DNA from: Gammaproteobacteria bacterium | GTDB lineage: Bacteria; Pseudomonadota; Gammaproteobacteria; Ga0077536 | Assembly (NCBI GenBank): GCA_019747795.1 | Contig: JAIEQK010000051.1 | Span: 1-33,426 of the forward strand | Length of the DNA stretch: 33,426 bases | Direction: 5' to 3' | In this document: positions 15,740-22,809 of the stretch, one piece after another | Layout: each line of letters opens with the position of its first letter | Position numbering within the stretch: position 1 is the stretch's first letter | Made by a program: the position numbers and the translations under genes | Notes under the pieces: generated by a model | The model's input: the letters and a program-made list of their open reading frames with translations, nothing else | Databases searched by the model: none | Told to the model about the DNA's origin: nothing

Positions 15740-15837
15740 CTGTAGGTCGGACTTCAGTCCGACATTCGCGCTCGGCGCGTCGCGCGAAGCTCTGGAAGGA
15801 ATGTCGGACTGAAGTCCGACCTACAGTCCGACCTGCA
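15740..15837. repeat. REP-like palindromes in an inverted pair (BIME-like), with a partial third unit
   Basis: Two 28-bp arms, 15740-15767 and 15799-15826, are perfect reverse complements of each other, with a 31-nt spacer. Each arm has an internal near-palindrome with core GTCGGACTTCAGTCCGAC, so each can also fold alone. Immediately after, the 12-mer AGTCCGACCTAC at 15813-15824 is repeated with one change at 15825-15836. This 'GTAGGTCGGACTTCAGTCCGAC' type is, from memory, a widespread repetitive extragenic palindrome in high-GC proteobacteria, probably spread by RAYT transposases. It fills the convergent gap between ubiB and ctpA, where a long RNA hairpin could stop transcription from both sides. 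Confidence 0.9.
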
Positions 15838-15862
15838 CGGCGCGGGGAGCGCCGCGTCTATG

Positions 15863-17293
15863 TCACTGCCCCGCGATGCCCTTGCGGTTGGTGAGCATCA
15901 CCATGCCCTTCAGCATGTTGAACGCTTCGTAGAGTTCGTAGTCGCGCTCGGCGAGCGGTTCCTTCTCGGCCTCGTCCTTCGCGGCGCTGGTCGCGGGCGC
16001 GGCGTCCTTGTCGCCGCTCTTGTCCTTCACCGCGTCCTTGGGCAGTTCCTTGGTGGGATTCGACAGGTGCCGGCTCAAGTCGGCCTCCTTGACCATGTCG
16101 CCCGCCGTGGCCTGCACGGCCGAGACCTTGACCTTGTCGATCGCGATGTCGGGCTCGATGCCCTCTGCCTGGATGGAGCGGCCCGACGGCGTGAAGTAGC
16201 GTGCCGTGGTGAGTTTCAGCGCCGCGCTGTTGTTCATCGGCAGGATGGTCTGCACCGAGCCCTTGCCGAAACTGCGACGGCCCATGATCAGCGCGCGGCC
16301 ACGATCCTGCAGCGCGCCGGCGACGATCTCCGAGGCCGAGGCCGAGCCCTCGTTGATCAGCACGATCAGCGGCGCGCCGCCGAGCAGGTCCGGCGGCTTG
16401 GCCGAGAATTCGAGCTTGGCGTCGGCCACGCGGCCGTCGGTGTAGACGATGCGGCCGGTCTCGAGGAAGGTATCGGCCACCGACACCGCCGCGCCGAGGA
16501 TGCCGCCGGGATTGTTGCGCAGGTCGAGGATCATGCCCTTCAGGCTGTCGCCGGCCTGCTGCTTGAGCGCGGCCACCTGCTTGACCACGTCGTCGCCGGT
16601 CGCCGCCTGGAATTGGGAGATGCGCACGTAGCCATAGCCCGGCTCGAGCATGCGGCCCTTGACGCTCGCGACCTTGATCAGCGCGCGGGTGAGCTTCAAC
16701 ACCAGCGGCTTCTGCTCGCCCTCGCGCACGATGGTGAGGCCGATGTCGGTGCCCGGCTTGCCGCGCATCTTCTTCACGGCGTCGTTGATCGACATGCCCT
16801 TCACCGGCGTGTCGTCGAGCTTGATGATGGTGTCGCCCGCGAGGACACCCGCCTGCTGGGCCGGCGTGTCGTCGATGGGCGAGATGACCTTGAGGAAGCC
16901 CTCGTCCATACCGACCTCGATGCCGAGCCCGCCGAACTCGCCGGAGGTGCCTTCCTGCAGATCGGTGTAGTCGTCGGAATCGAGGTAGGCGGAATGCGGA
17001 TCGAGGCCCGACAGCATGCCGCGCATGGCGTTCTCGATCAGCGTCTTGTCGTCGATGGACTCGACGTAGTCGCTCTTGATCTTGTGGAACACCTCGACCA
17101 GCACGCGAATGTCGTCCACCGGGATGGGCTCGCTCGCGGGCGCGACGCTCGGGCTATCGGCCTTGTCCCCCGCGGCGGGCGTCACGCCGGGCGCCTCGAC
17201 CTCGGCATCCTCTGCCCTCGCGGCCTGACCGCACAGCAGCGACAACAGCAGCAGGGACAGGGCGGCGCGGCGCGCGGCGGGCTCTAGCGGCAT
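15863..17293 (-). CDS. ctpA: C-terminal processing protease CtpA (S41 family)
   Basis: CtpA is a periplasmic PDZ-containing serine protease that trims or degrades envelope proteins; in Pseudomonas it controls peptidoglycan hydrolases. The start was set at ATG 17293 (476 residues) because it yields a proper signal peptide ('AALSLLLLSLLCGQAARA', cut after ~27). A longer frame exists upstream without support. After a low-complexity linker come the N-terminal helical part, a PDZ domain (~112-195, 'GGLGIEVGMDEGFLKVISPI') and the S41 core. The catalytic dyad is Ser319 in 'GSASASE' and Lys344 in 'SFGKGSVQT', spaced 25 residues as expected. A 50-residue Lys/Ala/Asp-rich segment precedes the end. It lies 135 nt downstream of gpmI on the same strand. 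Confidence 0.96.
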   Translation of the reverse strand: MPLEPAARRAALSLLLLSLLCGQAARAEDAEVEAPGVTPAAGDKADSPSVAPASEPIPVDDIRVLVEVFHKIKSDYVESIDDKTLIENAMRGMLSGLDPHSAYLDSDDYTDLQEGTSGEFGGLGIEVGMDEGFLKVISPIDDTPAQQAGVLAGDTIIKLDDTPVKGMSINDAVKKMRGKPGTDIGLTIVREGEQKPLVLKLTRALIKVASVKGRMLEPGYGYVRISQFQAATGDDVVKQVAALKQQAGDSLKGMILDLRNNPGGILGAAVSVADTFLETGRIVYTDGRVADAKLEFSAKPPDLLGGAPLIVLINEGSASASEIVAGALQDRGRALIMGRRSFGKGSVQTILPMNNSAALKLTTARYFTPSGRSIQAEGIEPDIAIDKVKVSAVQATAGDMVKEADLSRHLSNPTKELPKDAVKDKSGDKDAAPATSAAKDEAEKEPLAERDYELYEAFNMLKGMVMLTNRKGIAGQ

Positions 17294-17428
17294 TGCGGGG
17301 CCTTTACTCTCAGGTTGGTCTGGCGTTAGGAGGGTGCTGCGCGCCGCGAGTTCCGAACGCGACGGCGGATGGAGCATAGCCGCAGGCCGCGCGGGGGTCG
17401 AGCCACGCGACCTGGCGGTGAGTGAGGC

Positions 17429-18988
17429 TCAGGCGGCGTGCTGCGCGCTGGTGCGCAGACGCAGCAGCGAGTGGCCGGTCATCTCGCGCGGAATCTCGAG
17501 GCCCATCAAGGTCAGCATGGTGGGCGCGATATCCGCCAGGCTGCCGTCGGCCACCGCGTCCGCCGCGCGACCGACATAGACCAGCGGTACGACGTTGCTG
17601 GTGTGCGCGGTGTGGGCTTCGTCGCCCTCGGTCATCTTCTCGGCGTTGCCGTGATCGGCGGTGATCAGCACGTCCACGCCGTGCGCGCGCGCCGCGGCCA
17701 GCACGCGACCGAGACAGGCGTCCAGCACCTCGATGCATTGGACCGTCGCATCGAAGTTGCCGGTGTGGCCGACCATGTCGGCGTTGGCGTAGTTGCAGAT
17801 GATGGCGTCGTAGGTGTCGCTGGAGAGAGCCGCGACCAGCTTGTCCGTGACTTCGGCGGCGCTCATGCCCGGGTCCAGATCATAGGTCGCGACGTTGGGC
17901 GAGGGCACCATCACGCGGTCCTCGCCCTCGAATACCTGCTCCTCGCCGCCGTTGAAGAAGAACGTGACGTGGGCGTACTTCTCGGTCTCGGCGATGCGCA
18001 GCTGGCGCAGGCCGTGCGCGGCGACCACTGCGCCAAAGGTATTGACCAGGTCCTCGGTGTCGTAGGCCACTGGCAGCTGGAACTGCTCGCCGTAGTTGGT
18101 CATGCACACGTAGGTGCCGAGCGCCGGCACGCGGGCGCGCGGAAAGCCGGCGAAATCGGTCGCGGTGAGCGCGGTGGTGATCTGACGGGCGCGGTCGGCG
18201 CGGAAGTTGGCGAACAGCACGACGTCGCCGTCCTCGACGCGGTGGGCCGTGGCGCCCGGCGGCACGATCACCGTCGCCTCGACGAACTCGTCGCTCTCGC
18301 CGCGCGCATAGGCGGCTTCCAGGCCGGCCAGCGCATCGCTCGCGCTGTGCGCGGCGACGCCGTCGACGATGACATCATAGGCCGGCTGAACGCGGTCCCA
18401 CTTGCCGTTGCGGTCCATGGCGAAGTAGCGGCCGACGATCGACGCGACGCGCGCGGTGCCGAGCGCCGCGCCCTTGGCGGACAGGCGTTCGAGGGTCGGG
18501 GCGGCGCTCTTCGGCGGCATGTCGCGGCCGTCCAGGAAGGCGTGCACGTAGGTGCGCTTCACGCCGCTCGCGTGGGCGAGCTCCATGAGCGCGAGCATAT
18601 GGTCTTCGTGGCTGTGCACGCCGCCGGGTGAGGCCAGGCCGAGAATGTGCACCGCACGGTCGGTCGCGGCGGCCCGCTCGCAGGCCGCGGACAGTACCGG
18701 GTTGCGCATGAAGTCGCCGTTCGCGACCGCCTTGCCGATTCGCGAGAAGTCCTGGTCGATCAAGCGGCCCGCGCCCAGGTGCATGTGGCCGACCTCGGAA
18801 TTGCCCATCTGCTGGTCGGGCAGGCCGACGTCGGTGCCGGAGCAGCGGATCAGGAGGTGCGGGCACTCGGCCCACAGGCGGTCCCACACCGGCGTATGGG
18901 CGGCCAGGATGGCATTGGACTCCACGCTCTCGCTGTGGCCCCAGCCATCGAGAACGATGAGCATGACGGGATGTTTGGCGTTCGGCAT
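17429..18988 (-). CDS. gpmI: 2,3-bisphosphoglycerate-independent phosphoglycerate mutase
   Basis: GpmI interconverts 3- and 2-phosphoglycerate in glycolysis and gluconeogenesis, using two Mn ions and a phosphoserine intermediate. I chose ATG 18988 (519 residues) since the protein then starts 'MPNAKHPVMLIVLDGWG'. An upstream extension to 19132 looks like non-coding promoter DNA. Key residues are Asp14 in 'VLDGWG', the nucleophile Ser64 in 'MGNSEVGHMHLGAGR', and the substrate loops 'GGVHSHEDHMLAL', 'DGRDMPPKSA' and 'FRADRARQI'. The metal site 'NYANADMVGHTGNFDA' and 'ITADHGNAEKM' are also present. It is divergent from the rhodanese gene, as in E. coli, and is followed by ctpA rather than envC. 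Confidence 0.98.
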   Translation of the reverse strand: MPNAKHPVMLIVLDGWGHSESVESNAILAAHTPVWDRLWAECPHLLIRCSGTDVGLPDQQMGNSEVGHMHLGAGRLIDQDFSRIGKAVANGDFMRNPVLSAACERAAATDRAVHILGLASPGGVHSHEDHMLALMELAHASGVKRTYVHAFLDGRDMPPKSAAPTLERLSAKGAALGTARVASIVGRYFAMDRNGKWDRVQPAYDVIVDGVAAHSASDALAGLEAAYARGESDEFVEATVIVPPGATAHRVEDGDVVLFANFRADRARQITTALTATDFAGFPRARVPALGTYVCMTNYGEQFQLPVAYDTEDLVNTFGAVVAAHGLRQLRIAETEKYAHVTFFFNGGEEQVFEGEDRVMVPSPNVATYDLDPGMSAAEVTDKLVAALSSDTYDAIICNYANADMVGHTGNFDATVQCIEVLDACLGRVLAAARAHGVDVLITADHGNAEKMTEGDEAHTAHTSNVVPLVYVGRAADAVADGSLADIAPTMLTLMGLEIPREMTGHSLLRLRTSAQHAA

Positions 18989-19051
18989 CGGGCTTGGATC
19001 TTGTCGTTGTGTTACGCGGGTAAACGGCGGTTCCGCCGCGGATTTTGAGTG

Positions 19052-19057
19052 TATCAT
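19052..19057 (+). promoter_or_regulatory. possible -10 element for the rhodanese-secB-gpsA run
   Basis: TATCAT at 19052-19057 matches five of six -10 consensus bases in the 135-nt divergent gap between gpmI and the rhodanese gene. A small palindrome, CGGCGG-TT-CCGCCG at 19025-19038, lies just upstream where a -35 box or operator would be. No convincing -35 sequence is seen, so this is tentative. Confidence 0.35.
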
Positions 19058-19123
19058 ACGGCCCCGCCGGCCCCGGCCGCGCGAGACCAACGACCCCGTC
19101 ACAGCCCCCGCGTCCACGTCACC

Positions 19124-19537
19124 ATGGAACACCTCTCAGAATTCGTCACGAACCATTGGATGCTGGTCACGGCCTTCTGCGTGCTGCTCGGCCTGGTGGT
19201 GGCCAGCACCATCACGACCGCCACCGGCATTCCGCCGCAGGAAGCGGTCAGCATGATCAACCGCGAGGGCGCGGTGGTGATCGACATCCGCAACGCCGCC
19301 GATTTCAAGGCCGGTCACATCATCGACGCGGTGAATTTCCCGCTCGCGGATCTCGCCCAGGCCGGCGACAAGCTGAAGAAATACGCTGACAAGCCGCTCA
19401 TCGTGTGCTGCACGAGCGGCAACCTGGCGGGCCAGGCGGCGCGCGAGCTCAAGTCGCAGGGCATTGCACGGGCGTTCGCCCTGCGCGGCGGCATCGGCGC
19501 GTGGCGCGCCGAGAACCTGCCGGTCGCGGCCGGCTGA
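19124..19537 (+). CDS. membrane-anchored rhodanese-like protein (YibN type)
   Basis: This 137-residue protein has one N-terminal transmembrane helix (about residues 12-34, 'MLVTAFCVLLGLVVASTITT') and a single rhodanese domain. The domain starts around 'PPQEAVSMINREGAVVIDIR' and has the active-site loop 'CCTSGN' at 95-100 (Cys95 or Cys96 would be the sulfur-carrying residue) and a 'LRGGIGAWRAENLP' end. It resembles E. coli YibN, which sits at the head of yibN-grxC-secB-gpsA and is divergent from the phosphoglycerate mutase gene. The same layout is seen here minus grxC. ATG 19124 was chosen because it starts the membrane anchor. The physiological sulfur acceptor is unknown. Confidence 0.9.
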   Translation: MEHLSEFVTNHWMLVTAFCVLLGLVVASTITTATGIPPQEAVSMINREGAVVIDIRNAADFKAGHIIDAVNFPLADLAQAGDKLKKYADKPLIVCCTSGNLAGQAARELKSQGIARAFALRGGIGAWRAENLPVAAG

Positions 19538-19584
19538 GCGCCGCCGCCCATTCCACACAGTCAACCTATCGGAGCCCATCAGTC

Positions 19585-20067
19585 ATGGCGGACGACAACG
19601 CCCCGCAGGCCATCACCGGCCAGCTGGCCATTCAGAAGATTTACGTGAAGGACGTGTCCTTCGAAGCGCCGAATTCGCCGGCCGTGTTCACCAGCGAAAC
19701 CAATCCCACCGCCGATGTGCATTTCGCCAACCGCACCCAACTGCTGGACGCCGAGAACCACGAAGTGGTGCTGACCGTGACCGTCAAGGTCCACCACGCG
19801 GATCGCACCATCTACCTCGTTGAAGTGCAGCAGGCCGGTATCTTCACCATTCGCGGCTTCGCCGAGGAGCATATCGGCGCGATCCTCGCGACCGCCTGCC
19901 CCAACACGCTCTTTCCCTTCGCCCGCGAAGTGATCTGCGACCTGGTGGTCAAGGGTGGTTTCCCGCAGCTCTTGCTCGCGCCGGTCAACTTCGAATTGCT
20001 CTACGCCCAGGAACTGCAGCGGCGCATGGCGGCCGGCAACGGCGGCGCCCAGGCCGGCGGTCACTGA
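19585..20067 (+). CDS. secB: protein-export chaperone SecB
   Basis: SecB is a cytosolic tetrameric chaperone that keeps preproteins unfolded and delivers them to SecA. The 160-residue sequence has the typical 'IQKIYVKDVSFEAPNSPAVF' start region, 'YLVEVQQAGIFTIRG' and 'LATACPNTLFPFAREVICDL'. It also has 'GGFPQLLLAPVNFELLYAQ', the region of the dimer interface and SecA contact. A Gly/Ala-rich tail ends the protein. ATG 19585 has a GGAG upstream. It lies 47 nt after the rhodanese gene and 24 nt before gpsA. The glutaredoxin gene grxC, which often sits between rhodanese and secB, is absent. Confidence 0.98.
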   Translation: MADDNAPQAITGQLAIQKIYVKDVSFEAPNSPAVFTSETNPTADVHFANRTQLLDAENHEVVLTVTVKVHHADRTIYLVEVQQAGIFTIRGFAEEHIGAILATACPNTLFPFAREVICDLVVKGGFPQLLLAPVNFELLYAQELQRRMAAGNGGAQAGGH

Positions 20068-20091
20068 GACGCCCGCGGGCGGCGAGCGCCG

Positions 20092-21096
20092 ATGGCTGAA
20101 GCGCCGATACTGGTGATGGGCGCCGGTGCCTGGGGCACCGCGCTCGCCGCGGTCTGCGCCCGCGCCGGCCGCGAGGTCTGCCTCTACGACACCGACGCCG
20201 CGACCATCGAGGCGCTCCGCGCCACCCACCATCACCCGCGCTTCGCGCCCGAGGTCGAACTGCCGGCGGGCATCACGCCCGTCGCCAGCCTCGCCGGTCT
20301 GCCGGTCCCCGCTTTCGCGCTGATGGTGGTGCCTTACCAGGTCATGCGTGGCGCGCTCGAAGCCCTGCGCCCCATGCTGCCGGCGCTTCAGGCGGTGGCC
20401 TGCGCAAGCAAGGGCTTCGAACTCGACACCGGCATGATGGCTCACGAGATCGTCGCCGCCGTGCTGGGCACCGAACTGCCCTTCGCCCAGGTGTCGGGGC
20501 CCAACTTCGCGGTCGAGATCCTGCGTGGCAGCCCGGCGGCCATCACCGTCGGCGCGAGCGACGCCGCGCTCGGCCAGCGGATAGTCGCCGCCATGCACGG
20601 GCCCGCGTTCCGGCCCTATTACACCGACGACGTGCTCGGCGTAGAGGTGGGCGGCGCGCTCAAGAATGTCATCGCCATCGCCGCCGGCATCGCCGACGGC
20701 CTGGGCCTCGGCGCCAATACGCGCGCCGCGCTCATCACGCGTGGACTGGCGGAAATCGCGCGCTTCGGCATGGCGCGCGGCGGACGCAGGGAAACCTTCA
20801 TGGGGCTCTCGGGGATGGGAGATCTCGTGCTGACCTGCACCGACGACCAGTCGCGCAACCGTCGCTTCGGCAAGGCCCTCGCGGCCAGCGGTTCGGTGAG
20901 CGCGGCGCAGGCCGAGGTGGGCGCGCTGGTCGAGGGCGTGGCGACCGCGCGCGCGATCGCGGCGCTCGCGCGCCAGAGCGGCGTGGAGATGCCGATCGTG
21001 ACCGAGGTCACCCGCGTGCTGAACGGTGAGACCTCGCCTACCGACGCGGTGCGGCGCCTGCTGGCGCGCGACCCGACCGCCGAGACCGGCGCCTGA
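20092..21096 (+). CDS. gpsA: glycerol-3-phosphate dehydrogenase [NAD(P)+]
   Basis: GpsA reduces dihydroxyacetone phosphate to sn-glycerol 3-phosphate, supplying the backbone of phospholipids. The 334-residue enzyme has an N-terminal Rossmann domain with GAGAWG at residues 10-15, then 'ASKGFE' and 'SGPNFAVE' (from residue 135). The catalytic Lys191 is in 'VGGALKNVIAIAAG'. The all-helical C-terminal domain contains 'GMARGGRRETFMGLSGMGDL' and 'TDDQSRNRRFG'. Length and order are normal. It is 24 nt downstream of secB, which is the usual position. In E. coli the next gene would be cysE; here an unrelated membrane-protein gene follows after 167 nt. Confidence 0.98.
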   Translation: MAEAPILVMGAGAWGTALAAVCARAGREVCLYDTDAATIEALRATHHHPRFAPEVELPAGITPVASLAGLPVPAFALMVVPYQVMRGALEALRPMLPALQAVACASKGFELDTGMMAHEIVAAVLGTELPFAQVSGPNFAVEILRGSPAAITVGASDAALGQRIVAAMHGPAFRPYYTDDVLGVEVGGALKNVIAIAAGIADGLGLGANTRAALITRGLAEIARFGMARGGRRETFMGLSGMGDLVLTCTDDQSRNRRFGKALAASGSVSAAQAEVGALVEGVATARAIAALARQSGVEMPIVTEVTRVLNGETSPTDAVRRLLARDPTAETGA

Positions 21097-21122
21097 GCGT
21101 CGACGCGCCGCGCCGCGCGTGA

Positions 21123-21152
21123 TTGACGCGCCTTCGGGCGCCTGCCCATACT
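21123..21152 (+). promoter_or_regulatory. candidate sigma-70 promoter upstream of the YaaH-like gene
   Basis: TTGACG at 21123-21128 (five of six) and CATACT at 21147-21152 (four of six) are separated by 18 nt. Inside the spacer is a GCGCC-TTCG-GGCGC hairpin (21128-21141), which might also help end the gpsA transcript. The resulting leader would be about 105 nt. Confidence 0.4.
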
Positions 21153-21263
21153 CGCCCTGCCTTGGGGAGGCGATCCGCGGTCCAGCCGTGACGCCGTGAC
21201 GGCACATTGTCCGGCGCGGCGCGACTCCGCGCGGCATGTCGTAGCAAATCCCCAGGAGTCGCC

Positions 21264-21905
21264 ATGTCCGCCGTTCCCCCTGTCGTGCCTCACTGGGCGG
21301 ATGCCTCGCCCGCCTCGCTGTTCTCGCTCGGCGCCGGCACCACCGCGGTGTGGGCCGCGTTGACCGGTCGAGCCGGTCCGGCCGATCAGCCGGTGCTCGT
21401 GGTGTGGCTGCTGGCGGTCGCGCTGGTGCAGGTCATCACCGGGCTCGTCGCGCTGCGCCGCGGCGACTCGGTGGGCGGCAGCATGAATCTCGTGTTCGGC
21501 ATCCTGTTCTGGGCCGCGCCGGCCTGCACCACGGCGCTGTTCGTCGCGTCCGTGGGCGGCGCGCCGGCCGCGCCGCTGACGCTGGTGATGAACGGCTGGG
21601 TGTTCGCCTTTCTGGGGCTCGTGCTGTTCGCGCACATTCCCATCATGGCTGCGCAGAGCGTGCTTCTGTTCCTCGCGATGACCATGTTCACGGTGGCTGT
21701 CGCGCTGCTCGCCGCGCTCAACCTGCAGTTGCCCGCCGAACAGGCGCAGGCGCCATGGCCGATGGTGTCGTGGAGCGCCGGCTGGCTGATTGGCGCGGCG
21801 GGCCTCCTGATGAGCTATCCCGCCATGGCGGCGATCGCCAATAACGCCTTCGGGCGTGCGGTTCTGCCGGTTCCCGGTCCGGCAGGCTTCATGCGCGTGC
21901 GCTGA
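21264..21905 (+). CDS. six-span membrane protein, GPR1/FUN34/YaaH (acetate/succinate channel)-like
   Basis: This 213-residue protein has six hydrophobic helices, roughly 18-34, 43-63, 73-95, 104-124, 128-154 and 167-190, the number and size typical of the acetate uptake transporter family (SatP/YaaH). Supporting strings are 'VQVITGLVALRRGDSVGG' and 'NLVFGILFWAAP', matching the family's 'GNTFG...YGxFW' region. The C-terminal 'AFGRAVLPVPGP' corresponds to the usual 'GRTVLPVG' end. Homology looks distant, so transport of acetate or succinate is only suggested. ATG 21264 is preceded by a good AGGAG five bases away. The gene has its own candidate promoter and converges on the PEP-CTERM-type gene with 3 nt between stops. 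Confidence 0.68.
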   Translation: MSAVPPVVPHWADASPASLFSLGAGTTAVWAALTGRAGPADQPVLVVWLLAVALVQVITGLVALRRGDSVGGSMNLVFGILFWAAPACTTALFVASVGGAPAAPLTLVMNGWVFAFLGLVLFAHIPIMAAQSVLLFLAMTMFTVAVALLAALNLQLPAEQAQAPWPMVSWSAGWLIGAAGLLMSYPAMAAIANNAFGRAVLPVPGPAGFMRVR

Positions 21906-21908
21906 GCC

Positions 21909-22634
21909 CTACGCCCGTGCACGCTGACGGCGGCCGCGGACGGCCAACGTCGCCAAGGCCGGCCCGAGCAGCCATGCGCCGGCCGGCAGCGGCACCGGCG
22001 CGGGCTGGAACGCCAGGTGATCGTAAGCAATGCCGTCGTGATTGCCCACTTGGTTGTCGAGGTGTACGCCGCGGATCACCTCGCCCGGCGCGGCGTCGAT
22101 GCGCAGGTAGCCCACGCGGCCGCTGCTGGGCGCGAGCAGGCTGCTGGAATTGAGGAAGAAACTGAAGCCGCCGCCGAGGTCGAGGCTGATGCCGATATTG
22201 CCCTCGGCCTGCTGGATGCTGAACCCGACCGACGTGACGCCGCCTTCGAACAGGAAGCGCACGTCACTCCAGCCACCGTCGTTCGCATAGGACGTGATCG
22301 GTACGAACGGCCGATTGACCAGGGATTTCGTGCCATCCCAGGCGCTGCCCACGAAGGCGTTCGAGACCTGATCATCGACCGCCGGCGTGAACGTGAAAGG
22401 CAGGGTGCCGGTCGGGCCGTAGCCGCTCAACGAGGGGGGCAGCACCTGGACTTTGAGACCGCTGACGAGTTGAGTGTCTTCGAAGTCCTCGATCACGTAG
22501 CCCGAGACGCCGAGCACCGTGTCGCTCGCTCCCCACCCTGCCGGACCGAAGGCCACCGCCGAGGCGGCGTTCGCGTTGATTGAAGCCGAGAGCAGGCCTA
22601 AGGCCGCAAAGGTCGCAAGGCTTTTGAATCGCAT
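21909..22634 (-). CDS. exported protein with VPLPA-type (PEP-CTERM-like) C-terminal sorting signal
   Basis: This 241-residue protein has a signal peptide ('LATFAALGLLSASINANA', cut near 24-27) and a tripartite C-terminal sorting tail: the motif 'VPLPA', a hydrophobic helix 'GAWLLGPALATLAV' and a basic end 'RGRRQRARA'. This architecture marks substrates of exosortase-type enzymes, which handle proteins exported along with exopolysaccharide. The mature part is Gly/Ser/Asp-rich and apparently beta-sheet ('GVTSVGFSIQQAEGNIGISL'), with few cysteines, similar to many extracellular matrix PEP-CTERM proteins. ATG 22634 is preceded by AGGAG and gives the signal peptide; the frame runs further upstream without support. 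No exosortase gene is in the window. Its binding partner or function is unknown. Confidence 0.88.
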   Translation of the reverse strand: MRFKSLATFAALGLLSASINANAASAVAFGPAGWGASDTVLGVSGYVIEDFEDTQLVSGLKVQVLPPSLSGYGPTGTLPFTFTPAVDDQVSNAFVGSAWDGTKSLVNRPFVPITSYANDGGWSDVRFLFEGGVTSVGFSIQQAEGNIGISLDLGGGFSFFLNSSSLLAPSSGRVGYLRIDAAPGEVIRGVHLDNQVGNHDGIAYDHLAFQPAPVPLPAGAWLLGPALATLAVRGRRQRARA

Positions 22635-22738
22635 GGCGAGGTCTCCTGTCTGGTCCGTGGCCGTCATCCAAAGGGCGGTATGCGCGCCGCCCTCTGCATG
22701 TCGGGCAAGACTAAGGCGCTGGTCTGGTCCGCCGCCAC

Positions 22739-22763
22739 GCCCGCCCGCGCCAGCGAGGCGGGC
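22739..22763. terminator. GC-rich hairpin between trmL and the VPLPA-CTERM gene
   Basis: GCCCGCC at 22739-22745 and GGCGGGC at 22757-22763 form a perfect seven-base-pair stem with an 11-nt loop. It lies about 50 nt after the trmL stop on the minus strand. There is no T-run, so it may be a weak terminator or a pause site. Confidence 0.35.
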
Positions 22764-22774
22764 ATACCCAACAT

Positions 22775-22794
22775 CTTCACAGTTCTTCACAGTT
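22775..22794. repeat. two tandem copies of a 10-bp unit
   Basis: CTTCACAGTT occurs twice head-to-tail at 22775-22784 and 22785-22794, in the 175-nt gap upstream of the VPLPA-CTERM gene (read on the minus strand as AACTGTGAAG). One helical turn of spacing would suit a protein-binding site, but no known operator is recognised. Confidence 0.5.
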
Positions 22795-22809
22795 CGTGAC
22801 GACTGCGCT

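Noticed and set aside
15860-17287. 475-residue plus-strand open frame opposite ctpA
   Set aside because: Antisense to a clear S41 protease with a catalytic dyad; no signal or domain of its own.
22635-22738. Sigma-54 (-24/-12) promoter upstream of the VPLPA-CTERM gene
   Set aside because: GG and GC dinucleotides at the right spacing occur everywhere in this GC-rich DNA, and no TTGC-type -12 box with a proper TGGC partner was found.
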